NCBI GenBank assembly: GCA_949357655.1
Contig: CASHTG010000001.1
Location: forward strand, 186,001 to 250,000
Length of the DNA stretch: 64,000 nucleotides
Source of the DNA: Parascedosporium putredinis
Taxonomy: Eukaryota; Ascomycota; Sordariomycetes; Microascales; Microascaceae
Direction: 5' to 3'
In this document: piece after piece, positions 49,042-58,878 of the stretch
How the letters are laid out: every line of letters starts with the position of its first letter
Position numbering within the stretch: the first letter of the stretch is position 1
Made by a program: the position numbers and the translations under genes
Notes under the pieces: model-generated
Seen by the model: only the letters and a program-made list of their open reading frames with translations
The model's database searches: none
What the model was told of the DNA's origin: nothing

Positions 49042-49971
49042 TAAAGCGCCGAGGTACGATGGGCGAGTTCATTTTCCTTTTGAAGAAGAAAAAGGGAAAA
49101 AGAGCAATTCAAGGGATGCGAGTGACAGCAGGATAGTATTGACGACTCTAGAATGGCCGGCACTTGAGGGCCGTGATACTGCAAGGGACTCCCTGGGGGA
49201 AATGGCGTTCTCGGGCGTGTTCAGATGTGCTCATAGGAAAGACGGGGCACCTTTAGTACATTTTGTATGATTTCTTTCTTCAGGTAGTTTGGTTTATGGA
49301 CACGTCAGAGTTATGATAGAGAAGATCGTGTAGCAGCAGACTGCGCACAAAGTAATGAATATCCTTAGTCTTTCCGATCCTACGGATGAGGCCCCTGTCG
49401 ACCGCTCGTCTTTGATTAGAAACGGGGAGGTTTCGCACGTGAAGAAGCTCTTCGGGCTGAGGAACGGCTTTTCGTAACAGGTGGAAAATGCCTTGGGGAG
49501 CGAGAATCCTACTTTACTTTGCTAGCCTTCATTCATTACATTCCTTCCGATGGCCAAGGAGTTTGAAGTAATGGGTAGCTCCTTCGTACGTCGGTTCTTC
49601 TCGTTCCGCTAATAGTGCTATCAGCATGTCGAAAATGGGATTGAAGGTAATACGAAGTAGTTTGGTACGTGCAGCTCACTCGCCACACAAGAGGGTTCGC
49701 TCACATTAGCCACGCGCGACCCACTTTTCATGAAAAATGTGGCGCTGCGTCCAACCCTTGGGGCCCAGTTCCGACTCCAGCCCACACAAAATTTTGAATT
49801 ATTTTACCACGCCAGACTGGCCTAGGATCAAAACCTCTTTCGAGTTTTCCGCATACCGACGTCCACGAACTCCGCCGCCCCCTTCCCTTTTTCGCGCGCC
49901 AGGAAAGAATATTCTCTCGACAACTAATTTCTTCCGTCACAAGAAAGAAAAAACCCCTCAACACCTCCAAG
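49042..49971. other. Intergenic, POL3 3' to RPS29 promoter
   Basis: About 0.9 kb with no gene. It contains a TACGAAGTA 9-mer at 49651-49659. The last 100 bases before the ribosomal protein ATG (C/A/T-rich) are the probable 5' UTR and core promoter. Confidence 0.5.
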
Positions 49972-50533
49972 ATGTCTCACGAGAACCTCTGGTACTCCCA
50001 CCCCGCACCTACGGCAAGGGCTCGCGCAGCTGGTAAGGATTTTCCATAAACGATTCTCGAATGGACCTCTCTTGTTCCCCTTCCAACCCCCATGGGCCAT
50101 AGAGGTAGAGGGTTATCTTCGAACACTTCCAATATGCCGGGAACAAGACGTGCTCATGCTGGAGTTGGGGCACGGGAAGTTGGAGAAGCGCGTTTGGTCG
50201 GGTTTTAAAGTAATGTCGCTGGAGAACTCCTGCTAATTTTGATTTTTTTCTTTCAAATAGCCGCGTCTGCAAGCACAAGGCTGGTCTCATCCGCAAGTAT
50301 GGCCTCGACCTCTGCCGTCAGTGCTTCCGCGAGAAGGCCAAGGACATTGGCTTCAACAAGGTACGAAAAACAATTCACGAGGGTGGTGTTAGTTCGAGAG
50401 GACTGGGTCTTGTCCACCGCATGCGATTATCCCCCGCTTCGTCCTCTCGCCTCTCACTTCCCTATCCATCTCCCTCCCTCATTGCTGCGAGATGGCTAGG
50501 ACGCAATTCTAATGCAAATCTTAGTACCGTTAA
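49972..50533 (+). CDS. RPS29: Cytosolic ribosomal protein uS14 (S29)
   Basis: Small zinc-binding protein of the 40S head, 56 residues, the normal length. Three exons: 49972-50032 ([20 protein letters not shown]), 50261-50360 ([34 protein letters not shown]) and a 9-nt final exon 50525-50533 encoding Tyr-Arg-stop. Donors are GTAAGG and GTACGA; acceptors AATAG and TTAG. The zinc site is CRVC with CRQC. The CCCC run at 50001-50004 lacks one base, which would otherwise destroy a protein that cells need to live; this is strong evidence for a sequencing undercall. The 228- and 164-nt introns in so small a gene are usual for ribosomal protein genes. Confidence 0.96.
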
Positions 50534-52473
50534 ATGCTCGACCTGAAAAGCCCCCTTAGTTCCTCCGGACGGCCAACCTTCCTCCCCGCTTTCTAACATG
50601 GAATAACGAAAACCGAAACCTGTTGGCAAACCATTCTTTTGGGTTGGGGTTTAGAGAAGTGTGTGGAAAACAAAATGAAGAGAGACGAGAGAACGTTTTG
50701 CGAGCCCTTTTAGCGAATGGTTTAATTCTTATTAGAACGACAGAACGCTCGAAACGAATCCAAAGACAAGAACAAACAAAAAGAGACGCATCCCATCGCA
50801 TGCAATCTAAAACCAAATCATTGAAACGGGTGTTCTGCCCCTCTCTTTTTCTTTGTCTATTCTTCTCAGGTGAAATGACCGGACGACGCACGACAAGCAA
50901 AATGATACGACTCCGGAGGACGAAAGGACTATACCCCCTTCGCTTGGGAAATCCTAAAGACTTGGTCATCGATAGGGCGGGCTTTGACGGACAGGGAAAT
51001 TGAAAGGGGAATGGATGAGCAGAGGAAGTGGTGGTATCTCTTGCCTGCGTGCATTTCGGGGAGTTTGAGGTATGGTGAAGAGAATGCAAAACCAGGGGAA
51101 TTGTATGAAGTCGCGTTTCTCTATTCCTGCTTTTGGCCAAGACCATACAGGAGACGACAAACAAGACCGTCCTTCTTTTCCGCCTCGTCTTTCGAAGCGC
51201 GAGACCCCTCAATGTCTCTTTCTCAACCCTTACCTTGGTTCCCTGAACAGTATCGCTTCTTTTTCCGGACCCTTGCTTCCATTAGGCGTCGTTGCTTTTA
51301 TTTTCCTTTGTATCTCCGGTTTCAAAACAAACGGTTATAGGGGCATTGGTTGGTAAAGGAAACCTTGATTACTGTTTTGATGTCTCGTGCACAGTAAATG
51401 CAACTGTTGCTCAGTGAAATCTTATGCCTCCCCTTTTTCTCTATAGCTATAGAGAAAGACTGTTATTCATGGAGCGTGAGCCATCTCTCTCCCTACACTC
51501 TCCCTAAGCTAGAGTTACAATCATCACTTCTTTAGTCCTGTCCGTCTTCCACCCGGAACGCAGAGATCCTGATGATCGCGCCACGGCTAGGCATCTGGAG
51601 CAACCCACCTTCTTTCTGCGTGCACCTAGCCGACCCCTTCTCTAGCACCTCAGGAGCCAAACTCAATTAAGCTTGGGACTTGGAATGGGCATCGATAGAC
51701 GTGGAGGCAGGAGCAAAAGGTGAAGCCATGTACCTCGGCGTTGCGGCCGCCGTCAACTTTCAAACCCACTCATCAACAATAGTCCACCTTTTTTTTTTTT
51801 TGTAGAGTATTGGTTCTATAAGATAGCTGGTCCGGTCTTCTAAATACACCCGGATGCAAGCCACAAAAGCCTCTCCGGCAAAAGAAAAAAATTAACAATG
51901 ATGAGAGAGAAGAGATGTCAAGATATAAGATAATAAGACAGTCAAGTCATACACGAAGAGGGTAAAGAGGTGTTCTAACCTCCTCTTCCCCCAGCACTGC
52001 AATGTCCCCCTTTCCAACCCCCTTTCGTTTTTTATAATGCTCCTTCGCCCATGTCCTTCTTTGTTGGAGAGGGCTAAGATACAAGAGGTCCTCTATCCCC
52101 TTCCATCCTTGATTTTGTAAGAAAAGAAAAGAGCCGTCTAGTTTCTTCCCCTGCCATTGGTATATTACAAGATTGCCATACAATTGTTCTTTCTCCGTCG
52201 TTTTTGACCGTACTCTCGTTCTTACGTTCTCGACTCCACTCCCCGTTCTCTATATCCATGGCCTGTTGCCAAGAACCTTTTCTTGTTTGGTTTTGCCCTT
52301 CTTCTTTCCTCTTCGTTTCCTTGTCCCCAAAATAGCCGCGCCAGCGGCTTCTAATCTTACAAGTTCGCGATGGGGGCGCACCTTCCAACCCCGTTGGGCG
52401 TTTCAGGGACATGGAGAGCGGAGGGAGAAGAAAAGGAGTCCGGCGTAGTCTGATAGCCACGTGTAGCAAGGTT
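50534..52473. other. Intergenic, convergent 3' ends
   Basis: About 1.9 kb between the RPS29 and EF-Tu stops. Frames at 50556-51212 (-) and 50984-51340 (+) overlap each other and have no motifs. There is a poly-T run at 51789-51801. A near-perfect inverted repeat, tttctctatagctatagagaaa (51439-51460), sits about 0.9 kb past RPS29. Confidence 0.5.
51439..51460. repeat. 22-bp perfect palindrome
   Basis: The sequence tttctctatag/ctatagagaaa reads identically on both strands. It lies in a convergent 3' intergenic region, so a hairpin affecting 3' processing or a protein-binding site are both possible; no functional evidence. Confidence 0.75.
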
Positions 52474-53914
52474 TTACTCGACGACGCGGGTGATAAGACC
52501 GGTGGCGACGGTGCGACCACCCTCACGGATGTTGAAGCGCTGACCGACCTCGAGAGCGTTGGGTAGGTGGAGCTCGGCAACCATCTCGACGTTGTCACCG
52601 GGCATGACCATCTTGTGGCTAGCGTCCTCGGTGCCGTCGGGGAAGCGGAGGGTGACAGACTCGTCGGCAGTACGGAGGTAGATCTGGGGCCTGTAGTTCT
52701 CGCCGAAGCCGGTGTGGCGGCCACCCTCGTCCTTGCTGAGGACATAGAGAGAGCAGAGGAACTTCTTGTGCGCCTTGACCTCACCGGGGACGGTTATAAT
52801 CATGCCGCGCTTGATATCTTCGCGGCGCACACCACGGAGTAGGAGACCAGAGTTGTCACCAGCGCGGGACTCCTCACAGGACTTCTTGAAGGTCTCGATA
52901 TCGGTGACCTTGGTCTTGATGACTTCAGTACCCTTACCGACGAGCTCAACCTCGGCGTCGCGCTTGAGGAGACCACGCTCGACACGGCCAGAGACGACGG
53001 TGCCACGGCCAGAGATGGAGAAGACGTCCTCGACAGACATGAGGAAAGGCTTGTCAAGGTCACGCTCCGGGGTGGGGATCCACGAATCGACGGCCTCCAG
53101 CAGCTCGTCAATCTTTTGCTGGCCAATCTCAGGCCTCTTGTTCTCGAGGGCGCAAAGCGCGGAGCCCATGATGACGGGAGTGTCGTCGCCCTCGAAGTCG
53201 TACTGGTTAAGAAGTTCGCGCATCTCCATCTCGACGAGCTCCAACATCTCCGGGTCCTCAATGGCGTCGACCTTGTTGACGAAGACGACAATCTTCTGGA
53301 CACCGACTTGACGGGCGAGAAGAAGGTGCTCACGGGTCTGGGGCATCTGGCCATCAGAGGCGGCGACAACGATGATAGCGCCATCCATGTTGGCGGCACC
53401 AGTAATCATGTTCTTGATGTAATCGGCGTGACCGGGGCAGTCGACGTGGGAGTAGTGCCTATTCTCGGTGGCGTACTCGATATGCGAGGTGGAGATGGTA
53501 ATACCACGTTTCCTCTCCTCGGGGGCCCTGTCGATGGAGCCATAGTCCAAGAAGTTCGCGAAGCCCTTCTCAGCTTGTCTCTTGGTGATGGCGGCGGAGA
53601 GAGTGGTCTGATGAGAAATAGAGAGGGTGAATATGTTAGAAGTGATTCATTGAAGAAAGACCACCAAAGCTTCGCGATGAATGCGAAAGAATGGGTAACT
53701 AGCTAAAGCTTACCTTGCCGTGATCGACATGGCCGATGGTGCCGATGTTGACGTGAGGCTTGTCACGGGTGAACTGAGCATAGCCTCGAGCATAGTTCAT
53801 CATGCCCACAACATTCTGCTTCTTGCCGGCAAAATACAACGGGTTGGCATGACCGGCTCGGAGAGCGCGCGCCGTCCTCAAAAGGGGCGAGATGGATCTG
53901 AAGGAGGCGGACAT
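52474..53914 (-). CDS. TUF1: Mitochondrial translation elongation factor Tu
   Basis: GTPase delivering aminoacyl-tRNA to mitochondrial ribosomes, 444 residues. Exon 1 is 53914-53714, exon 2 is 53607-52474; the 106-nt intron splits the P-loop between GHVDHGK and TTLSAA. The N-terminal 40 residues ([20 protein letters not shown]) are a basic, acid-free presequence, fitting mitochondrial import. G motifs: [37 protein letters not shown]. Domain II has [13 protein letters not shown]; domain III ends [20 protein letters not shown]. The bacterial-type sequence ([20 protein letters not shown]) distinguishes it from cytosolic eEF1A. No frame break in over 1.3 kb of coding sequence, unlike its neighbours; codon use is strongly biased, as expected for high expression. 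Confidence 0.98.
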
Positions 53915-56900
53915 TTTGTGCTTTGTCGGACGTGGCACAAAGAGAAAAAAAGAAAGGAATGCTGTTGTGTGTTTTTACAAATTACAAAATGGCGCCAGAG
54001 GCGAGGGAAATAAGAGAAACAAGAAGGAGAAGGTAGAGAGGGACTCCAATGGCAAAGGAAAAGGATGGAGGGTATAATACACTGTAGCTTTCTTCGAGAT
54101 GGGACGACGAGAGAGTGTCGGCCGATTTTTTTTTAGTCCACTTCACTTTGCTCAAGGGGCCATACAAACACCAAAATTTTCATTCGCTGAGACTCGGGAA
54201 ATTTGAGCCACAAGGACCCACACAGCCTGACTTGTTCCTGGCGCGCCACAGCTCGAGATTTGAGTCATGTGATCTATATATGCTTAGTCATATAACAGCT
54301 TCTGCGAGGTTTGCCGACAATGGCAGCACAAAACCCTTCTCTGAATAGTGAAGCTGCCGAGGTAGACCATCACAATTGAACGACTGACCTAAGGCGCTCT
54401 CGAACATCTCGTACATAGACACCATGATAGCAATTACTCTTCAGATAAATTCAAGTCTTGATAGCTGAAAGCGCAGTTAAGCCGGCAGTCGAACCGTCTA
54501 TTATCCTGAGGGAAGTTTACCGAATGATCATATAAGTAGTAGCTTCTGCAAAGCTTCCCCCTAAGCCTCGTACCAGCCCAGGGCACCTCTGGGAGCTATG
54601 AGAATTCTGAAGATGCCTAGCACGCCAAAAACATCGCCAACTGCTTCGGAGACTTTCACGATGATGGATAGCTTAATATGAGACACAATTCCGGATCAGG
54701 TGAAGGGGCATTCTGATCCACCTAGTATACTCCTCGTACGGAGTAACGGAACTAACTGCGTGGAATGATGCAACGAGTAACGTCCACTCCAGGTTATCAC
54801 TGCCCTGAACGCTGAAAAGTTAAGGACCGAAAAGGTAATATCAGGAGGGACAAAAATTAACCCAAATAATTCCTCGACTTCACTGATGCTGATGTCAGAC
54901 AAAAGTCTTCCAAAATAGCTCAAGCCTAGCTGTGGTGTTAAAGTTGGAGGTCATGGACTGAGTGACATGTCGTGGAAATTCTGTGTCTGCTTACATAATG
55001 CACAGGGAAGAGGAAGAGTCGTGCCTTTACCGCAATTAGCTTAGTCCTAATATTTCAAAAATGTCACCACGTTCAAAGAACAACATGACGTAACCGCATC
55101 CAACCCGCTAGCTCCAACCTAAATGGCGCTCAACCGTGTCGTCATGATTTCATAAGGGTGCTGAATAGTCTGGTCCGGAAAGGACGCCCCCTTCTCTAAG
55201 GAGAATTCTCTCCGGTCCGCTCTGAGTGGTTCCTTCTATGCATTGCGGCTGAGGTGAAGGTTGCGACCTTCCCTCACAGCGAACATGACGACATGTTTGC
55301 TCCACGACGTCTAGTTCCCCGCTCCGCCCTTTCGAAAGAGCTCTCCAGGACCTAGCAATAAACCTGATTAGTTCACCAAACCACACTGTGAACTTCTCTT
55401 TTGAGAATACACACCCATTGCAGCGAGTGATGCCAGGTTGGCTCTTGAGATCGGCCGCGCGTCGACCCATTGAAAGTAACATTGAGGCCTTTCATTGATG
55501 AATGGGCGTGTCTCAATGCCACAGTTGGGCTTTGGCTGACCACACCGGCTTCACATCAAGCTTTCCCCATAACCTGGCGCCCTCCTCCGCTGGATTTAGG
55601 CAGGTTGCGCCACTCTAGGTCTCGAAGGAAATCCCTTGTACCCAATTGATATTGAATTATTCGTGAGTGTTGAGAATGCTGGGACATGGAAAGCCATGGT
55701 GTGTGGCTGATCCCTAAGCGCACGGAAATGTCTCATCTGTTGATTCAATCCCTTCTTTTGCGTCGTTTTGCCGCAGCGGGACAGCATCCGGAATGGCACA
55801 TGGCGAAACCCCCTCCCTCTCTTAGAGACAAGCTTTGACCCTTAACAAGATCCGGAAATAATGTGACAGTGCCCCACGCGTCACGGCGCTAGCCTTGAAG
55901 ACTAAGCTGAGGTGATGGGGCCACGGATAGGACCGGTTTGAAGGGGCTGATGGGACCATCGCCTTGACGCAAATTTTCCCTCGACGCTATCGTGACATCA
56001 CTACGCGGGCCATCACAGCATGTGAGCGAGATCGCCGATGCCTCGCAGGAGCATAACGAAATGGGAGCCCTTGCCGAATTCAAACTGGGGTATATTGGAG
56101 TTGGTGAGGTGAGGGTCGGCGTCCGCGCGTGGGCTGGTCGGCAAAGATTGGTTCCACCACCACCACACTCGTTAGGGTAGGCTTTAAGATCACAAGTCAT
56201 CAATCGAATAGGGGCGTATGGCCAAGAACAAGGAAAGGGGCACTGAGAGGCTCGGAACGTCAGTCTCCTCCACGAGATGGTCTACAAGGGTTCCCTGATA
56301 GTATTGCGCGCGGGGAAAGTTCATGCAAGAGTGTATTTTCTCCTTTCTCATTAGCTATGTTACTACGAGCGTATGAGCAAGGTTGCGAAGCTTAGAGAAG
56401 GCGCCCAGTTTAGGCACATGTGGGACCGTGATCCGGGTTTCTGCATGTGCGAACCGACAGAAGTGGATAGAAGCTGCGGGTTTCGATTACCCCACACGGC
56501 ATAAACCATAAACTCTCAAGTTGCAGTAGCGCACGAGCAAGAAGTTACGAGTTGCATGATTTTGCGGCAGGTGCAAGTTCGAATTGAGCTTCTCCCCTTC
56601 CTCGGTTGAGAGCTGGACCAGCAGCGCCTACTCTGGATTCCGTGACGTCACACGTGTGCAGTGGGTCCCGGAACCTCTTGTCGCGAGGGCAGGCCGAGAC
56701 GGCTACCTGGATTGAGGACAGGAAGTCGCCATGGGAAGAGGTAGTGTGTTATTGATCCATGTTGAGTGATGTGATTACGTTCTTCGTGGGGCAAGTTATC
56801 GCGATCATGACGTAACAACTGACATCCATGGATGTATCAACGCACAGAGAACAGAAGGCACCACGGACGTTATGGATGACCCATTTGGATAGGCCAAAGA

Positions 56901-57047
56901 TCTCTATATAAACACAACGTTCCCTCCATCTAGTTGCTGTATTTTTTCCCTTCATCATCACCAACTCAAACAACTCAATCCTACAGACAATCTTCCAAAC
57001 CTCAAACTACTTTTTCAAACCAAACAAAACAACCCCCAACTATCACA
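53915..57047. other. Divergent intergenic region, EF-Tu / grg-1-like gene
   Basis: About 3.1 kb between divergent genes. No supported ORF; the 110-codon frame at 55150-55482 (-) has no motifs. TGAGTCA at 54261-54267 is about 350 bp upstream of EF-Tu, and a TACGGAGTA near-variant of the repeated 9-mer lies at 54737-54745. The last 140 bp carry the TATA box of the next gene. Confidence 0.5.
56905..56912 (+). promoter_or_regulatory. TATA box of the grg-1-like gene
   Basis: TATATAAA about 136 nt upstream of the ATG, followed by a C/A-rich untranslated leader (56935-57047) almost free of G. A strong TATA box and A/C-rich leader are what a highly inducible, abundant fungal transcript would be expected to have. 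Confidence 0.75.
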
Positions 57048-57369
57048 ATGGATTCCATCAAGAAGGCCGCCAACTACGTTTCCGAGAACGTCCAGTCTGC
57101 CACTTCCACCGCCTCCAAGGAGACCAACAAGGAGGTCGCCAAGGACAGGAACAACCCCGTCACTACTCGGTAAGAGTTCATGCCCCCTTTCGCCTCGTAC
57201 TCAACCTGCACGACAAGCCCGGAAGCTAACTTGAACTTTCCACAGTGCCTCCGCCGCCAAGGATGCCCTCGGCGATAAGTTCGACGAGTCGAAGCACGAT
57301 GCCCGTGCCGAGGCCAACAAGCCCATTGGCTCTACCAACGCTGCTCAGCGCGACCGCGATCTCATCTAA
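57048..57369 (+). CDS. Glucose-repressible / clock-controlled stress protein, grg-1 (ccg-1) like
   Basis: Small hydrophilic protein, 81 residues, similar in layout to Neurospora GRG-1/CCG-1, whose transcript rises on carbon starvation and under clock control. Exons 57048-57169 and 57246-57369, with a 76-nt intron (GTAAGA donor, CCACAG acceptor) splitting an Arg codon. Visible: MDSIKKAANYVSENVQSA, the conserved STASKETNKEVAKD, then AAKDALGDKFDESKHDARAE and a C-terminus ending AAQRDRDLI. No membrane or secretion signal. The biochemical role of the family is unknown. Strong codon bias and the clear TATA box fit high, regulated expression. No frame break. Confidence 0.9.
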
Positions 57370-57950
57370 GCATCCTGCGGATGATCTGAACGGAACAGAC
57401 TCGCCAGGCGATGTCTAGGGGCCCTGGGAGAATGAATGAAGGACTGTTTCATGTATTCCACTCGAACCCAACAAATATAATACCCCCGCGATGAACTCTA
57501 TAGATCAATAATAATCGTCAACCCTACTTAAGCTTTTTTCCCCGCCATCTTAGTGATTGTTGCTCCTGAAAATGAAATGAATATGCTGGTGAATCCTGGC
57601 GTGACCAACCAATTGCGGCGCAGGAGCTTGATCTAGCCAGCCATATCGCTTCCCTAGCCACAGCCATCAGTCAGGCTCAATCCGCGTTCACCTACCCCTC
57701 GATGGTGCTTTGACCCCCTGCCAAGCTGACTTTGCGAACCAGCCATTAAGCTAAGCTATGCCTATTTTCCACTCTGAGGAGAGCTTCACTCTTCCTCATT
57801 CTTGACCTCCGTTACAATCAATTGATCCATTGTTCTTCCGTCCAGAGTATCCCTTTGAGGCTGGTATTTCAATATTGCACTGACCTGTGACCTTGTTGCC
57901 ACCGTTTTTCCTTTTACTCTTTTTCATATTCACTCACCCAAGCCATCAAC
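57370..57950. other. Intergenic, grg-1-like 3' to EBP-like promoter
   Basis: Spacer between two tandem plus-strand genes. It contains the 3' UTR of the grg-1-like gene (an AATATAATA stretch around 57473 may serve in 3' processing) and the promoter of the next gene, with a T/C-rich leader at 57900-57945. No ORF of interest. Confidence 0.5.
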
Positions 57951-58878
57951 ATGGCGTCCGAACTCCACCTGATCTTTTTGACAGCACCACTCTCTACTCT
58001 CTGGCGGGAACCGTCGCCATTGCCGCCGCCGGCGTCGTTCTCGCGCGTGCGCTCCTCCCGACCTCGGCTACCTCTGCGACGCGTTTCCTCTTCGTATGGC
58101 ACGCCGCTGATGCGCTCTGCCATACTATCCTTGAGGGCAGCTTCCTCTACCATTGCTTCTTCACCTCAGTCCCTATCTCCAAGCTCGACCCAGCCGTCGC
58201 GGCCGCCTATCACCCCACTCCGTACAATTACCTGGGAACAGGATCCGACCGCATTTTTGGTGTGCAGGCGGGCGGCGATAACCCTTTTGCCCAACTCTGG
58301 ATGGTGTATGCGCGGGCTGATAAGCGATGGGCGGGGGTCGACCTTGGCGTCGTGAGCCTGGAGTTGCTGACCGTCTTTGTGGACACGGCGCTCGCGGTAG
58401 GGGTGTGTTGGTGCCTCGCGCGGAAGAACCCGATGTCCAACGTGTTGATGATTATTCTCGCTACCTGCGAGCTTTATGGAGGTACGCGCTACTCGCCCGC
58501 GCCCCCTTTCCCCCACTTCCTATATTATCATTTTATCGTTTCGGCGCTTTTTCCCTTTTCCCTTCCTTGCGCTCCGGTCAATGTTTGGTTTAAATGCGGG
58601 CATCGTCGTTTTGCATTGCGTTAGCAGGGACTGCGGCCATGGGAGCTGAGAGGCGCAATTTTCACTAACCAAATGTCACGATAGGCTTCATGACGTTCTG
58701 TCCTGAGTGGCTGACGGGCAACATCAACCTTGATACCAGCAACTTTATGTATAAGTGGGTCTACCTCGTCTTTTTTAACGTGCTTTGGGTATTCATCCCC
58801 TTGTACGCCATTTATTACGCCGTCGGCGAGATCTCTTCCGCCTTCAAGACCCAGTCAGCCAAGGCGAAACAGCGATGA
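57951..58878 (+). CDS. EBP-family (EXPERA domain) membrane protein, sterol isomerase-like
   Basis: Polytopic ER-membrane protein, about 241 residues, related to emopamil-binding protein, the animal/plant delta8-delta7 sterol isomerase. Start ATG 57951 (MASELHPDLFDSTTLYSLAG once one missing C at 57968-57969 is allowed for). Membrane segments: VAIAAAGVVLARALL; FVWHAADALCHTILEGSFLY, with the His and Glu equivalent to EBP active-site residues; LGVVSLELLTVFVDTALAVG; VLMIILATCELYG; and WVYLVFFNVLWVFIPLYAIY. QLWMVYARADKRW and the final NVLW motif also match EBP. Intron 58482-58684 (GTACGC to ATAG) splits a Gly codon in ELYGG. Short basic tail SAKAKQR. Activity is inferred: ascomycetes normally use the unrelated ERG2 enzyme for this sterol step. 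Confidence 0.9.

Noticed and set aside
53116..53706. 196-codon plus-strand frame opposite EF-Tu
   Set aside because: It is an antisense shadow of a strongly codon-biased gene; all conserved motifs are on the minus strand.
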